NCBI GenBank assembly: GCA_003971905.1
Contig: RSEE01000073.1
Location: forward strand, 286,001-350,000
DNA: 64,000 nt
Reading direction: 5' to 3'
DNA from: Moniliella sp. 'wahieum'
Taxonomy: Eukaryota; Basidiomycota; Moniliellomycetes; Moniliellales; Moniliellaceae
The position numbers and the translations under genes were made by a program. Position 1 is the first letter of the stretch, and each line of letters begins with the position of its first letter. This document shows, in pieces, positions 1-12,200 of the stretch. Below the pieces are notes generated by a model, which worked only from the letters and a program-made list of their open reading frames with translations, ran no database searches and was not told the DNA's origin.

Positions 1-1767
1 GAGGTAGTGAGGCTGCGCCGCTCCTCCGCGGTGGTCGCGGGCCTACCAGTTGGCTCGCGGCAGGCAAGAGGGCAGGTGAGGCAGAAGGGAGCGAGTCGCG
101 CTTGCTCCGCATCTCCCTCTCCAGCCTCAGCTGGGGCATGGACGCCATTCGCGGGAGCATCTTGCCGTTGCTGGGGTGCGAGTCAACGAGGGAAACCAAC
201 GGATCCAAAGGCGGCGACGCCGCTCCCGTGTAGAGGTGCAATGCACCGTGGTGAGGCAGCGGAGGACTCATCCGCTCGCTCGACGGCACCAACGACGGAG
301 CATAGGACGGACGTGCGTCTTCTACCGACGGCGGAGGTGTGGGGAGTAGCCAGCTAGATGATGCGTGCCGCCGAAGATCCATCTTGGCAGGAGGTGGCGG
401 GACGGTACTAAGCAGCGGAGAGGAGGGTTGAGTGCGAGCCCCGACAAGGGGAGTGGGGACGACGCCTTGCGGCTCGGAACGGAAGGTGGGGGACACGGGA
501 GATGCGGAAGAAGAAGGGGAGAGCGGTTGGTTCAGCGTGACGGAACGCAATGCACGGTCACTTCGTACCCGAGGCAGAAGCCGTACACGTTGAAGCAGGT
601 TGGGCTTGCGCTTGTCGAGTTCGGCGGGCATTTGTTTGGAGCGGGTGCTGTGCGACTCGTCGGCAAGTGGCAAACCGGAAGCGGTGGGTAGTTGGGGCGA
701 TACGGTCGGGGTTGGTCGTTGGGATGGAAACGTTTTGGAAGAGAGTTCCGGGGAAAAATAAGTCCGTGGAAGAGAGGTAGGCGCCGGAGCGGGCGCGGGC
801 GCGGGCGCGGGAGAGGCGGCGCCAACGGCGGCAAAGGCCGTCATGGCGGGGAGAGACGGGGTGCTACGCAGCTGCGGGGTCTGAACAGGAGATTGGTTGG
901 AGACCAAGAGCGGCGCCAGGGCCGAGGCCCAGTCGTTGGCCACGTCGGCGTGGGAGACACGGAAAACAAAGTGGGGACGCTGCGCAAAAGAGAGTTGGTC
1001 AGTATTCCTTCCATTTTGGCCGCACGAAAAAAAAAGAGAAAGACAAAAGGTCAATATAGAAGGGGTGAAGACACTTACGCTGTCAAGGTCAACCTGGCCG
1101 GCCACGCTGGCGCCCGTGTCAAAGTCGCACCAGGTTACGGGGCAGGGAGAGTGGTGAGGGCGAGACGGTGCCAGAAGCTCGACCTGCCAGGCGTGGGGGC
1201 GGTCGGAAGACTTGGACTTGGCCAGGGGCGCAGATGAAGGCGGCGGGGAGTTGGTGGCGGGGGGCGGGGGGTGGGGCGGAACCACTGGCCCTTGCTGCCC
1301 GACCGAGTGTGGGAGGTGGGGGCGGAGGAAGCAGGCTTGGCGTCGGCCGGGGCGGGTGTGGAGGCGAGCGCGTGGGGCAAGGCCGGGGCCATGGGCTGCT
1401 CGAGGGCAACCTTGCGGGTGCGGACGACGGTGAAGGCGGGGAGGAGGACGTGGGCGCTGGCGCTAGCAGGCGCGGGCAGGTGGATGACGAGCGGGCCGGT
1501 GGGGCTGAGCGTGGCCCAGCCGGCGGCCCAGCGGGAGAAACGCTGGGGGCGGCGCTGGCGGGGTCGGGCGCCACGGCCCAGACGGCACCGTGCATGCGGG
1601 GGGCGGAGGTGGGCATGCGGACGACGGCGGGGGGAGCGGGAGGGGCCCGGCGGGGGCGGTGGTGGATGGATGGGTGGATGGATGGGTGGATGGATGGGTG
1701 GATGGATGGGTGGATGGATGGGTGGATGGATGGATGGATGGATGGACGGAAGAGGAATGGACGCCAT
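1..1767 (-). CDS. PH-like-domain protein, 3' end beyond the left edge
   Basis: The minus strand reads from an ATG at 1767 through an exon ending at 1079, a 99-bp intron (1078-980, GTAAGT donor, GCGCAG acceptor) and an exon open from 979 to base 1. The first exon holds a stretch with [20 protein letters not shown], then [10 protein letters not shown] and [15 protein letters not shown]. The second exon starts [20 protein letters not shown]. Beta-rich segments followed by a closing helix with a conserved Trp are what a PH or EVH1-type fold shows. The rest is a Ser/Pro-rich disordered tail. The N-terminus carries a (SIHP/PIHP) repeat. The frame changes at least once between about 1200 and 1600, so either another intron or base losses are present. 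Membrane or protein-interaction adaptor work would fit the fold, but the exact family is not recognised. Confidence 0.55.
1664..1746. repeat. 12-bp minisatellite (GGATGGATGGGT)n inside the first CDS
   Basis: About six units of a GGATGGATGGGT-type 12-mer run on the plus strand. On the minus strand they encode alternating SIHP and PIHP tetrapeptides near the N-terminus of the PH-like protein. Because the unit is a multiple of three, copy-number change keeps the frame. Confidence 0.85.
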
Positions 1768-4493
1768 GCGCCGTACGAAGCGAGGGTGCGTTAGGGACGG
1801 TAGACGGGGGACGTTGGATGTGAGAGCGGACAGAGCAGGCAGGCCAAGGCGCAGGGCAGCACGGGGGCGCAGTGCGGCGGGAAGGGTGGGTGTGTGGGAT
1901 GCGCAGGGTCTGCAAATTGCGCCCTGCCTGCACGGGGCACCCCTCGCATCGCTGCCACCCCGGCACCACCCCAGCCTCGGCCTGAGTAAGCAGGGGCGCG
2001 GGGCGGATGGCGAGGCAGCAGCTAGGTAGCGCTCACCGCTCACCGCTCACCGCTCGCCTCGCCTCGGCAATCGCGGCAGCACCACAGCGCACCACCCCGC
2101 TTGCGCTAAGCTCCAAGGTTGGTGTGCAAGCAGCGCAGGCGCTGTCGGCGGATGGGCACAGGCGCAGTGTTGCGCAGGGCGGCGCACCGCGTCGGAAGCG
2201 CTCTGCGTTATGCGGCCGCCGTCCCACACGCTGTCCCACCGCCAACTCGCGCGTACTACTGCCGAACGCGTAGCCTCCCGACAAACCCAAACGCCCCGCC
2301 GCCCACATCCCACACCGCCTGCCTCCCACGCACCCTGCTGTACCCTACTCTCTGCAAGCGATGGCAGACAGCCTCCCACCAGCGCCCCAGCACGCCGCAG
2401 CCCCCCCCCGCCCCACCGCTCATCCCCGTGTACCGCGTGCTGGGTATCCTACGTACGTCGTCCACACCCACCGACCATCCCGCTCTGGCGGCGCTTGTCC
2501 AGTGCGGCAGCTTCGTATTCGCTATTCAGCCCTTGCGGCTCGGGTCTTCTTGTTGCGCAGTACGTTGCATGTCAGCATGTCAGGCATCATGCATCCAATG
2601 CATGGCACCCGGCCAGCAGCACCCGACCTGATACAAACAGGATAACAAACAAGCATCCCAGCACCCTGGCGCGCTACCGCCATATGGCCTTGTCCATCGG
2701 CGATCACCCCGATCATCCGTCGCTTCCCGATCCAGCGGACGCGAGCCCAGGCGCAACGCCCACATACATGTCCACACGCTCGTCTCCATTGAATCCAGTC
2801 CAAGCATGCTTCCAGCACACACCGCCGCACCCCCTTCGTATTGGCTACACCACACCGCACTGCCTGCTCCTGCTCACAACCCAATAACCGCTGGCCCTTG
2901 CCCCACACCGGAGCCATATGGTGTGACTGTGACAGCCGCCTTTTCAAAAGCCCTTGTGAATATAATACCAACGAGGTTGTCACAACATTCTGTTGCAGCA
3001 GTGCGCCCACCCACCCATTGGGTCCCTAGCTGAAAGCCACTGGAAGCCTTTGAAGCTGGACTGTAATAGAAGGTGCGTAGCAGCAGTGTGAGGCCATGTG
3101 AGGCCTGAGGGCCGGTGCGCCCCTCCCCAGCGTGGTGGGACGTGCACTGCACAGTGTATGGGCTGTCGCAACAAACGCACCGCATCATGCATCACGCAAG
3201 CCTCTGCAAATCGACGGGGTCTAGGATCGGAGAGATCTGAGATCTAACGCTGACATGGCTGACAGAGGATGGCTAGATGACTATTAGATGACTACCAAGG
3301 GCTATCGGACAGGCGGCCGCTTTCCCGGCTGCGTCGCCGCCTTTAGCCTGCCGGCCCAATACCCCGCCTGTCTTGTCAATCGTCCCGATGCCCAACAGAG
3401 TGCGATGCAGTGTTCCCAGAGCACAGCCAGACTCTGGCGCCCTGAAGCGTGACGCTGCGCTCCTTCTGGAAGCCGCGAGTGTGATCGCGTCTTGTCTTCC
3501 TCTCTTCTGACTAGCTGACTAGCTAACTCCTTCCTGCCCCTCCGCTTGTCCTGCGTTCTCTCACCGGTCGCCATCAGCAGTCCATAGTCCACCCCATCGA
3601 TCCTCGATCCTCTTCATCCGACCTCTTGCTTTTGACTGCCGTTCCGCTAGTTGGCATCTCGGGATCCAGGCATAGTGTCAAGGATGCATGACGATGCATG
3701 ATGCACGTAGGCCCACACCCTTATTCGCCCCCAAGGTTCGACGTTCAACGTGTGCAACGTCCTTTTAGCACTTAGCGCTTAGCAAGCGCTCTGCGTTCAG
3801 CCGCACCGCTCTGGCTCAGCGCCAGTGCGGCTCGCCGCCTCAGCGCCTCCGTAGCGGCATACGGCATGCATACTGCATGCTGCGTACCCCAACAAACAAA
3901 AAACAAACAAACAAATGGCTGCTGCGCTGCTTAACCCTACGTTTTCGCCCGAAGAACAGGACGCAGCGACGGAACGACGGAACGACACCACTGCACCGGT
4001 ACAGTCATCGATCATCACACATCGATCATCGGTCGTCTGCATCATGCTTTCCCCAACACACGCGGTTGCGGTGGGTATGTGCATCGCTCGATCGAGTACT
4101 GCGTGCATGCACGTGATACTGATGCAGAGGGACATGGGGACACGGTGCACCACGTGCAAGCCGCGCTAGCTACACTTGACGGTCGGTGGGATACACGCGA
4201 TCCGCGTTATATAGGCCTTTTGGAGGCCTTCTTTACTTTGCGCGCGTAGGTACACGAGTAGGCCTTAAATCCGGACACACCACAGACCCTCCCGTATCCG
4301 TACCCCCTCCCATCTTCCATCTGACCTGCGGCCGCATAATGCATGCGCGACAGAACCAACGACAAAAGAGGGCGTCCCATATGGTTGTCACATGTCACAC
4401 GTAACGGTGCGTTATAGTGTTGTACGCAATAAGAACACACGCCGATGAGATCATCCGTTATTCTCTCATCCACCAGAAATGACCAGTAGGACA
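1768..4493. other. Intergenic, no supported gene
   Basis: Open frames here are short, lack splice signals and resemble no family I know. The left part is very GC-rich. CTCACCG-type tandem units lie at about 2030-2056, an AGATCT-G-AGATCT heptamer pair at about 3231-3243, and TGCATGA-type units at about 3685-3705. Confidence 0.5.
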
Positions 4494-4795
4494 CTGTCAC
4501 CGAATGACTAAGCTCGCTCCAATTTCCAATTCCGCATCCTGTGTCTCTCGCTCTTCCCTTCCCTTTTGCTTCTGTTCTCTGCCTGATGCCTTCTGTTCCT
4601 CCCACGAACGATCTTGCCTTTCCCCCCGCCTCTGACAGGACCTTGGTCTCCCTCGTTTAGCCCCGACTGTTACATTATCGTTCGTGGGAGGAACAGAAGG
4701 CATCAGGCAGAGAACAGAAGCAAAAGGGAAGGGAAGAGCGAGAGACACAGGATGCGGAATTGGAAATTGGAGCGAGCTTAGTCATTCGGTGACAG
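4494..4795. repeat. Fold-back element: 119-bp inverted repeat with 64-bp loop
   Basis: Arms at 4494-4612 and 4677-4795 appear to be exact reverse complements and pair at a constant coordinate sum, so no indel separates them. The spacer is 4613-4676. One arm plus the spacer recurs at 62380-62561 as a plain, non-inverted copy. The element carries no coding frame and I see no convincing target-site duplication. It could be a fold-back or MITE-like transposon, or an inverted duplication made during repair. Confidence 0.85.
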
Positions 4796-7700
4796 ACACC
4801 GGAAGTGTTCTCTTCCTGTACAAGTACTCCACCATGCAACAACGCTCCACCTTTTCAGCTTGAAGCTTCTCCACGTCTTCCAAGGTATCCAGCATCTGAA
4901 CTTGAGCCTTCAAGCTTTTCATCGTTCTCATGTTTTGAATGTGCAACAGCTGTGCCTCACCTTCCGCGCACCCGTGCCGGAACAAGCACAGCTGTAAATA
5001 TAAGCGGCACAGCCACGCGTATCGCAGCAGAGTAGAACGGCGGCGTACTCGCGGTCACTGGCACCGGCGTCGGTCACCTCCATCCTCTTCGATCTGAGAA
5101 TCTCATTACTATCACGTTCATCACGTTCACCGCTCTCTGATCTCTGATCTCATCGATCTTCCGAGATAGCTCAACATGTTCACAACGTTCTCAACGCTCT
5201 CATCAACGTATCATATATCAACCCTATACCCACATCCATATATAGCACAGCCTTATCCAGCAAAAACCCATTACATGCATCTCGCTATGGTGCGGAGCTC
5301 TCAGGCTGTGAGCGCTGGCTGAGAACAGGTGGCTCCACACTTTCCATGCTGGTGCACATGCTGACGTATGGGAGCCGCATGTGTGTAAACATCACCACGG
5401 CAGAGCTCCGAAAGGCGAAAAAGGCTCTGCGCAAAACCAGTTTATACACACGGGGTTCTTGCGAAAGCGTCTGACCGATCTGATCCACAGCCTTCCACAG
5501 CCCGGCCGTCTCCCGACTGTGATGTGCGACGCGTGACCGTCCGTGTCACTGGCCACTAGTCACTAGTCACTAGTCCACTAGTCACTAGTGAAGCTTGAAG
5601 CTTGAAGTCGCTCGCGACATCCGGTACAGTGAAACCCAAGCCCAAACAAACATTTGTCGCACCTTTGCCGCAATCATTAATCATTAATCAACGAACCCCA
5701 CCCAAAGCCTCAAAGCCTCCAACGCGCCTCGTTTGGAGATATGGCTTTTTGGAGATATGGCTTTTTGGAGATGTGGCTTTGGTTCGGGTGCTATAGGGAC
5801 AGACACGCTGACAAGAATCACACATCACGAATAACTTGCATGTGTCAACATATATGTCAACACACTTCTTTTTCACAACATTATCTGGTGATTTTCTTGT
5901 TAGGAAAACATGCTGCACTGAACACTGAACACACTTTAATCATCCGAAGAACGGCAGGGTGTTGCGGACGGTGGCTTGGATGGAGGAGTACATGTTTCGG
6001 TATAGTATCTGGGTTTCCGTATGGAGGCTGCCGACGATCCGTTGAAATGCTTGAGAAGGAGTTCAAGGGGGCGCACTCCGGAAGGGATGGTACATGAGGC
6101 CTGAGGTGTGCATCGAGCCCATGAGACATCCGCGCCACCAGCGCCACGAGCTTGCAATACGAGACGCCAACTCCGTATAACCTTCCACATCGCACTGTGA
6201 GTACTGAGTATTGAACCTTGAGCACTGTCATCGCCAGGACTGGCACAGTGTGTATTGATTCTGGCGGTATAGAAAGAGGGACGCGTGGTGGTGAGAGTAC
6301 CTTTGGTCCGGCGATGGTAGTGAACGTTGACACAGTATAAGCCTCTCAGACGGATTCACGCATACTTTTCTTCAACACACACGCGCCTCAGCAGAGCGCT
6401 CTCAGCAGAAGCGTTGAACGTTGACATGACTCGGTCAATACTCTTATTTGGAGCTGTATAGAGGGCATATCATCTCGATGTTGGCACGGGGCGGTCGCAT
6501 CCTCTCCTGACACAGCTCCCCATTCCATATTGGCCTTCTCTCATCGAAATAGTTCCTGTACGACTATAGTGAGAGGAAGTCAGCGGACGGAAGAGTTGAT
6601 ATATCCATTTGCTGCGAATATCCTCCATGGCCGCATGCATACACAGGATGAGCCCAACGCTACATAGGATGCTTCTCGTTCCCATTTTCCTCAGGCTTTT
6701 TAGCGACACCCATTTATGTTCTTGAGCCGACAGCGCAGCGCTTAGCACTCTTAAAAGGAAGCGCACCCAGTCATGCCTGCCAAGACGCCGCCGGTGGAGT
6801 CACGCACCCGTGGCGAGCCCCGCTGAGGTAGACCTGGCACCTGAGACGCCCTACTGAACGGGATCGGGACCAGATTTAGGAAGAAGGAAGGGGTCATTCT
6901 CCTAGGTCCTTGCGTATGGGAGGTGAGGATTGTCGCCGATCGTGATTTCGGGACTAGGTCGACAGCCTGAGGCCGGAGATATGCCCAAATTTGCTGGCAT
7001 AAACACCGTTCAGGGACTCCTCTTACCGTATGGAAGTACTTTACTCACAATACCACAAGCTGCGCCCGCTGCTCCGCACCATAGAAGTGGAGTGCGATCT
7101 GGATGATGTGCTTCACCGAGATTGACACTTTCATCTACTCTGCCGAGAGTTTCGACGGATGCGAGGGAACGAAATTCCTCAAGATAGGAAGAACGATCAT
7201 TATGACATTATGCTCGTGAGCACACATATTCGATGAATGTTGGGGGAGGATGAGATTGCCCGCTCTACTCGTACATTGCGCCCCACGCACACGTCCGTGG
7301 CCCACGAGATCAACGACTATTTGATCACCACTTTTGTTGCCCCCACGCACGCATAAACCCCGGACGCATTTACGACATAGCGCAGGCGCTGTTCAAAGAG
7401 AGGTGGGAGGAGGAAAGCAGGCGCAGGAACTACGCTAGAAGCTCCACGGGCCCGATGGTGGCAATTTGGTCGAGCACAGCAATGCGTTTAACTACACTAC
7501 CGACCCCTTTTTGATAGTGTACACGTCATCAATATCCATGGTGGCAGTGATGTCGCTGATGTCAGAAACCTTAATTATTCTGACATCGAGGATGTCAGCG
7601 CCATCTCGGCTCTCCCTAGCGATCCTGAGGTCAAGGATGCGAGTGAGGTCAAATCTGTTGTCGGCGATCACAACGACATCAGTGCCATCAGTCTTCAAGC

Positions 7701-8274
7701 TTCAACGTTCAAAAGCAAAAGGCAATGGTCCCTGGATCTGCTTATGCAACCTCGATGGTGGCCGGTCAGAGGGGCACCCTCGCATCGTATCTTTGTGCGA
7801 TGGCCCCGTGTTCCGCCGCTGTTCCGCCTCCTTGGGTGTGTTTGCCGCGTATTCGCTGCTTCGCCACAGTTGACCAGCGATGGGCCAGACATTCATCGAT
7901 CACACCACTACTTTTCTTTGCATCTCGTCCAACTGAGCGATCTGTGGGCGACCGCTATGCGCCTCACTAGGAAACCACCGCGCCCACGGCCCGGTCTGCT
8001 GAGGCTTCGCCCCAGCCTGTTGGGCTGGGTCACCGTTGCCACCGTAGCCGCCGTTCCACTGGTCCACCGGTCCACCGTTCCACGCTGGAACCCTTCCACG
8101 CTGGAGAGACGAAATAATATCACCAACGAGGAGACCACCGGGCCTACGGCCACGTCAGCTGGGGCTTCGCCCCAGCTCGGTGCTTGGCCGCCCCTTAGCC
8201 ACCGTTCCCCCTAGAGATACGCGCTGGCTTGGTGTGCTAGAGTGCGACTTGGGAGCACTCGCGATCCTACGGAT
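4796..8274. other. Gene-poor region with short repeats
   Basis: No gene is supported. A 16-bp unit (GGAGATATGGCTTTTT) occurs three times at 5735-5782. ACTAGT-C heptamers lie at 5555-5589 and run into AAGCTT-G heptamers at about 5592-5606. A stretch at about 7490-7700 matches, in inverted orientation, sequence ending near 13130. All open frames look like chance or decayed sequence. Confidence 0.5.
5555..5606. repeat. Palindromic heptamers ACTAGT-C x5 running into AAGCTT-G x2
   Basis: ACTAGT begins at 5555, 5562, 5569, 5577 and 5584. The spacing is seven bases apart from one eight-base step. It is followed directly by two AAGCTT units, also seven bases apart. Each unit is a self-complementary hexamer plus one linker base. 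Confidence 0.85.
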
Positions 8275-8557
8275 CAGCTGCAAAGCAGCCTTCAGACAAG
8301 CGTGAAGGCAAAGTGGTGAGCCACAAGTCTTCAAGCAACGTCTCATTGAGGAGCAACAGGTCAAGAAAGGAAGCAGAGGCGTACCTTCAGACAAGGCGTG
8401 AAGGCAAAGTGGTGAGCCACAAGTCTTCAAGCAACGTCTGAAGGGAAGGAGAAGGAGAGAGAGAAGGGAGATGGAGCGAGCAGGGCGTGCGCGGCCTGCG
8501 AGCGGAACGCTTCCGCTCGGCTAGGCGAGCATCACCGATCCATTGAGGGCCGCGCAG
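8275..8557. repeat. Dispersed repeat A, copy 1, with internal duplication
   Basis: This block is strongly similar, in the same orientation, to 30970-31163, starting at CAGCTGCAAAGCAG and ending in the GAGGGCCG(C/T)GCAG segment. A roughly 55-bp part (CAGACAAGGCGTGAAGGCAA and onward) is present twice here, at about 8288-8345 and 8384-8437, but once in the other copy. It is non-coding and probably the remains of a mobile element. Confidence 0.8.
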
Positions 8558-8718
8558 GAGAACCCTAGCAGCACCCTCTAACATGGTGGACTGGAACGTG
8601 GCACGCGTCAGCTGATGTAAAAGTGTACAGGGGCGTTTCCCACATTTCCCATTTTTTCACCCGCCTCATGTAGTCGAAGAGTACTAGAGTACTGGTGGAG
8701 CTAGTGTAGCGGCTAGCG

Positions 8719-8781
8719 AAGCTTGAAGCTTGAAGCTTGAAGCTTGAAGCTTGAAGCTTGAAGCTTGAAGCTTGAAGCTTG
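8719..8781. repeat. Perfect palindromic heptamer array (AAGCTT-G)x9
   Basis: AAGCTT begins at 8719 and then every seven bases through 8775: nine perfect copies with a G linker. This is the cleanest of the palindromic heptamer arrays in the window. Confidence 0.95.
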
Positions 8782-9050
8782 AAGAGCTAGTGAAGCGAAG
8801 CTTGAAGAGAGTAGAGATCTGAGAATCGCAGTAGGCGATCAGTCGATGGCGCCGCAGGCAGCAGGGTTGTACTGGTGCTCTCATGCGGCCCTGTGCGGCG
8901 CCAGTACAGGGGCTGTGTAGTGTAAGGTGCATCCCAAAGCATCTAAATACGATGGGCGTGAGAAAAATGGTCTCGTCGGTCTGAGCAAACGAGCAACTCA
9001 TGTAACGCCGCAGGCGCAGACCGCGTACCGGAAGGTGTTGCGCGATCAGG

Positions 9051-9269
9051 TGGCTCGTTCTTTGGCCAATGTCCCTTCAGTTCCTCCTCAGGCCTAGGAG
9101 TTCCGTTGTTTTTCTCTCCTGTTTTTCCTTGTTCCGCAGCTTAGCCCCTGGTGGCGACTCGCTGCTTAATGTTCCTCTGTAGTAGGCGTTGTTGGTTGGC
9201 TTAGACCATTACCACCCACTAGTGCGATTGCATCACCTTCGAGGACCATCTGGACTCCAGCTCTCATCA
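9051..9269 (+). repeat. Dispersed repeat C, copy 1
   Basis: The block from TGGCTCGTTCTTTGGCCAAT to the CTCATCAG end matches 40682-40905 in reverse complement with roughly 85-90 per cent identity by eye. There is no recognisable coding capacity. It is probably a decayed non-autonomous element. Confidence 0.8.
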
Positions 9270-12200
9270 GAAGGCGGCACATGAGAGCACCGCGACGCCT
9301 TTAAAGCTCTGTCAATGATAGGGATGCAGTATAGAGAAAACTAGTAACTCCACTCCTCCTCTCACTGGCATGGTTCGGTGTAATCGTAATCTAATGTCCT
9401 TGACCCAAGTTGCAACACACGGTGTTGAGCAACCGGGTGCCTCCTTTGTTTTGGCCAACGTCTCCAATCGCCAAGTGGTGCCCCAGTAGGGTAAAGACGT
9501 AGTGCAAAAGCGCGGAACCTTCCTGGTCATTCCTTCCAATACTCCTTCCTGGAAGGCACAGGAGTATTCTCTAGCCTCTGTATTTTCTTGACTCTTGTTA
9601 CGAGGCGCCCCGGTGTCTCCCGACGCAGAGCCTCGCATGTCATAGGCATCTCTTACTAGCACGTCAGTCTCTACATAGGCTAGCAAGAGAGAGCTTATCT
9701 ATCCATGCAGCTGGGATCCTTCGCAGCCCGCTCAATATGGGCGCATGGGTACTGTTATGGGGCGCTCCGGTCATCTCTCCGGACACCGAGCCCCGCATGT
9801 CGTATAGAACCCTCATCGACGCACACGCCATTCCCACGACACTTGTGAGTAAAAGCCAGCACGGACGACTTGCCACGGATGTTTTCCGCGGAGTGCCAGG
9901 AGAGGACCGGACTTAACGGTACGATGCTTCGTATCAGCGGCATCCGGTCTTGATAGAACTCCACATCGACTACGGCCCCCCCCGGCTCGCAGTCTGGACA
10001 GAACATGCCGCCCTTTTCCGTTTACTACTGTAGATTCCCCTTCCTTCTGTTGACGCCAGTTGTGATGTTACGATATATAAGCAGTCGGTCGGAGGCTTGC
10101 TGGCGGTGATCCTCACCGTTGGGCCCCCACGTCAACCCCCGTCTATACTCCCGACTTCCCTCTTCAAGCTTCACTCCTCACCGTTATACGCTTACGAATT
10201 TACGACTTACGTCGAGCACTCTGCAAGTCGCGGTTACTATCAGTAGCACTTGCTCTTATTTAGGACTCTGTCTGTTCCCGCCAACTATAGCGTACCAAGT
10301 GTGGTAGCGCTGCGAGGAACGGAGTAACTCCGGAGACCCTAGACCCCGTTTTCAATTGGTCTACGACTTACGAACACGGCTCCTACCTCGGAGGGTCTGA
10401 GCTGCGGCCTTTATTGCACGCAGGCAGCCGCCCAAACTAGAGGGTCTCTCCCTTGCCTCTATACCCGCTCGGTTCAACCAGGATCTGAAGCAGGACCTAA
10501 CGTACGTAAATTTAATGCCATGTCCAAGGGCTTTCACCCCTGAATTCAGGGGTCGAGCTCCGTCTCGGGGCTCGCCCCATGATAGGTACGATGCTTTTTG
10601 TTCCCATTGCGCCCACAGTCTTGGCAGAACCCTTTGTCTGCTGCGCCCCCTACCGGACCGCGGACTTGACAGAACAAACTGCGCTTTATGCCTTACTACT
10701 GTAGCTCTCTTGCTAGGCATGTATTGGAGACTGATGACGTGTTTGGAAGAGATGCCTATGACATGTGTGGCTCCCCGTCGAGAGACACCGGAGCGTCCCA
10801 TAACAGCTCTGTAGCTCATCCGCTCATGTGCAAAATGCAATACACCGTCAACCGCGTCAACTGCCTGCTCTCTGGTCTTTCACATCATTATTCAGCCCAC
10901 CGGACACGGTTCCATGCGCTAGTATGTCCGTCGAAGCGGACGGTGCACTACACAGTGCAAGTACTTGCGCTATGTGTGGCAGTTGCAGCACGGTTCCATG
11001 TGGCGTATACCAGGCCAAGTGCCAGTCGCCAAGTGGCACCACAGTAGGGTAAAAGGGCAGCCTAAGGGACCCTTCCTTATCATTCCTTCCAACATTCCTT
11101 CCTGGAGGGCAGGAGTATATTCTCTAGCCTCTACTGTATTAGCTCTCATGTGCAAATGTTTAGTAGCACTCGTAGCAGTTATTAAAGGCGAGGCCAGCTC
11201 TTACTCATCCCACCTCCTGAACGCTTTCGGACCCCGCAAGTCTCGATATGACTCCCATCAGACCCGGGTGGATATTTTGATGACAGCCACTGGCCTAGCG
11301 AGGCAACCAGTCTGGATCCAGGACCAGCAGGACGACATCCGCGCACACCCCGGCCATACGTTTGTTCACCTCCAAGCCGACTTCCAAGCCGGGGCCAGCC
11401 GCCTGTTGGAGAGCATGACGTGCCCGGCACCCCATGTGAAGGGCCATGATCCGACTCCAAGATCAGGTCGCAGACGTCCGCGAGGCCCTCGGTGGAGTAA
11501 ACGAAATGCAACATGAACTCCATGAAGCCCAAAACGGAAAGTTCTTCATGAGATCATGACGCGGACGGCCACGTCGCAGGCCAGTGCGAGTCAAGATGAA
11601 GAAACGCGGACTGGAGATGATGTTGGCCAAGTCCGCAGCCCTATGTCTGTAAGCCTCCAACATTTTTCATCTTCAGATGATTAAGGCTGACCACAGCATC
11701 TTTTCCGTTTAACCGCATTTTTTTTGCAACGCAAAAACAGCTAGTCATGTGTTGAATGAAGGCGCCTGAGAAGCGTCTCATCTCTAGGAGCCTTCTGTGC
11801 GGTGTGTCCTATCTATCTTAATCGCTCGAGACCCAGCTTTCTCTCTGACAAAAGAAGAAGAAAGGAAGGTTGGGCTGAACAGGAATGGGCCAAAACTCAC
11901 GCTGTCAGACCGAGGCCTCCTGGCACCGTTATCGATGCTGTAAAGGGTGCCTAGGCCAAGAAAAGTACGGGCAAGCATAACGCTAGCGATAGCGGCAGCT
12001 ATCCGCTACGAGATCGTAACTAATGTGCGTATCTTCATTTGGTTCCTTTCCTCTTCACGATACGTTCTGAACGCTTCTACCCGAACCCACTTGCAGGTGT
12101 GGAGCCGCACCACTGGGTACGTAAGGCCCGCGGGCCCACGTTGGGTGTCGCCAGTGTCGCCTCATTTCGTAAGAAGGTTGTCAACATGACTGGGAGACTA

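Noticed and set aside
4782-4985. 67-codon minus frame with coiled-coil-like composition next to the fold-back element
   Set aside because: It begins at a TTG, its end lies inside the fold-back arm, and no splice or family support exists.
10361-11516. 159- and 183-codon frames in the repeat graveyard
   Set aside because: They overlap diverged repeat copies on opposite strands, begin or end within the repeats and show no motif.
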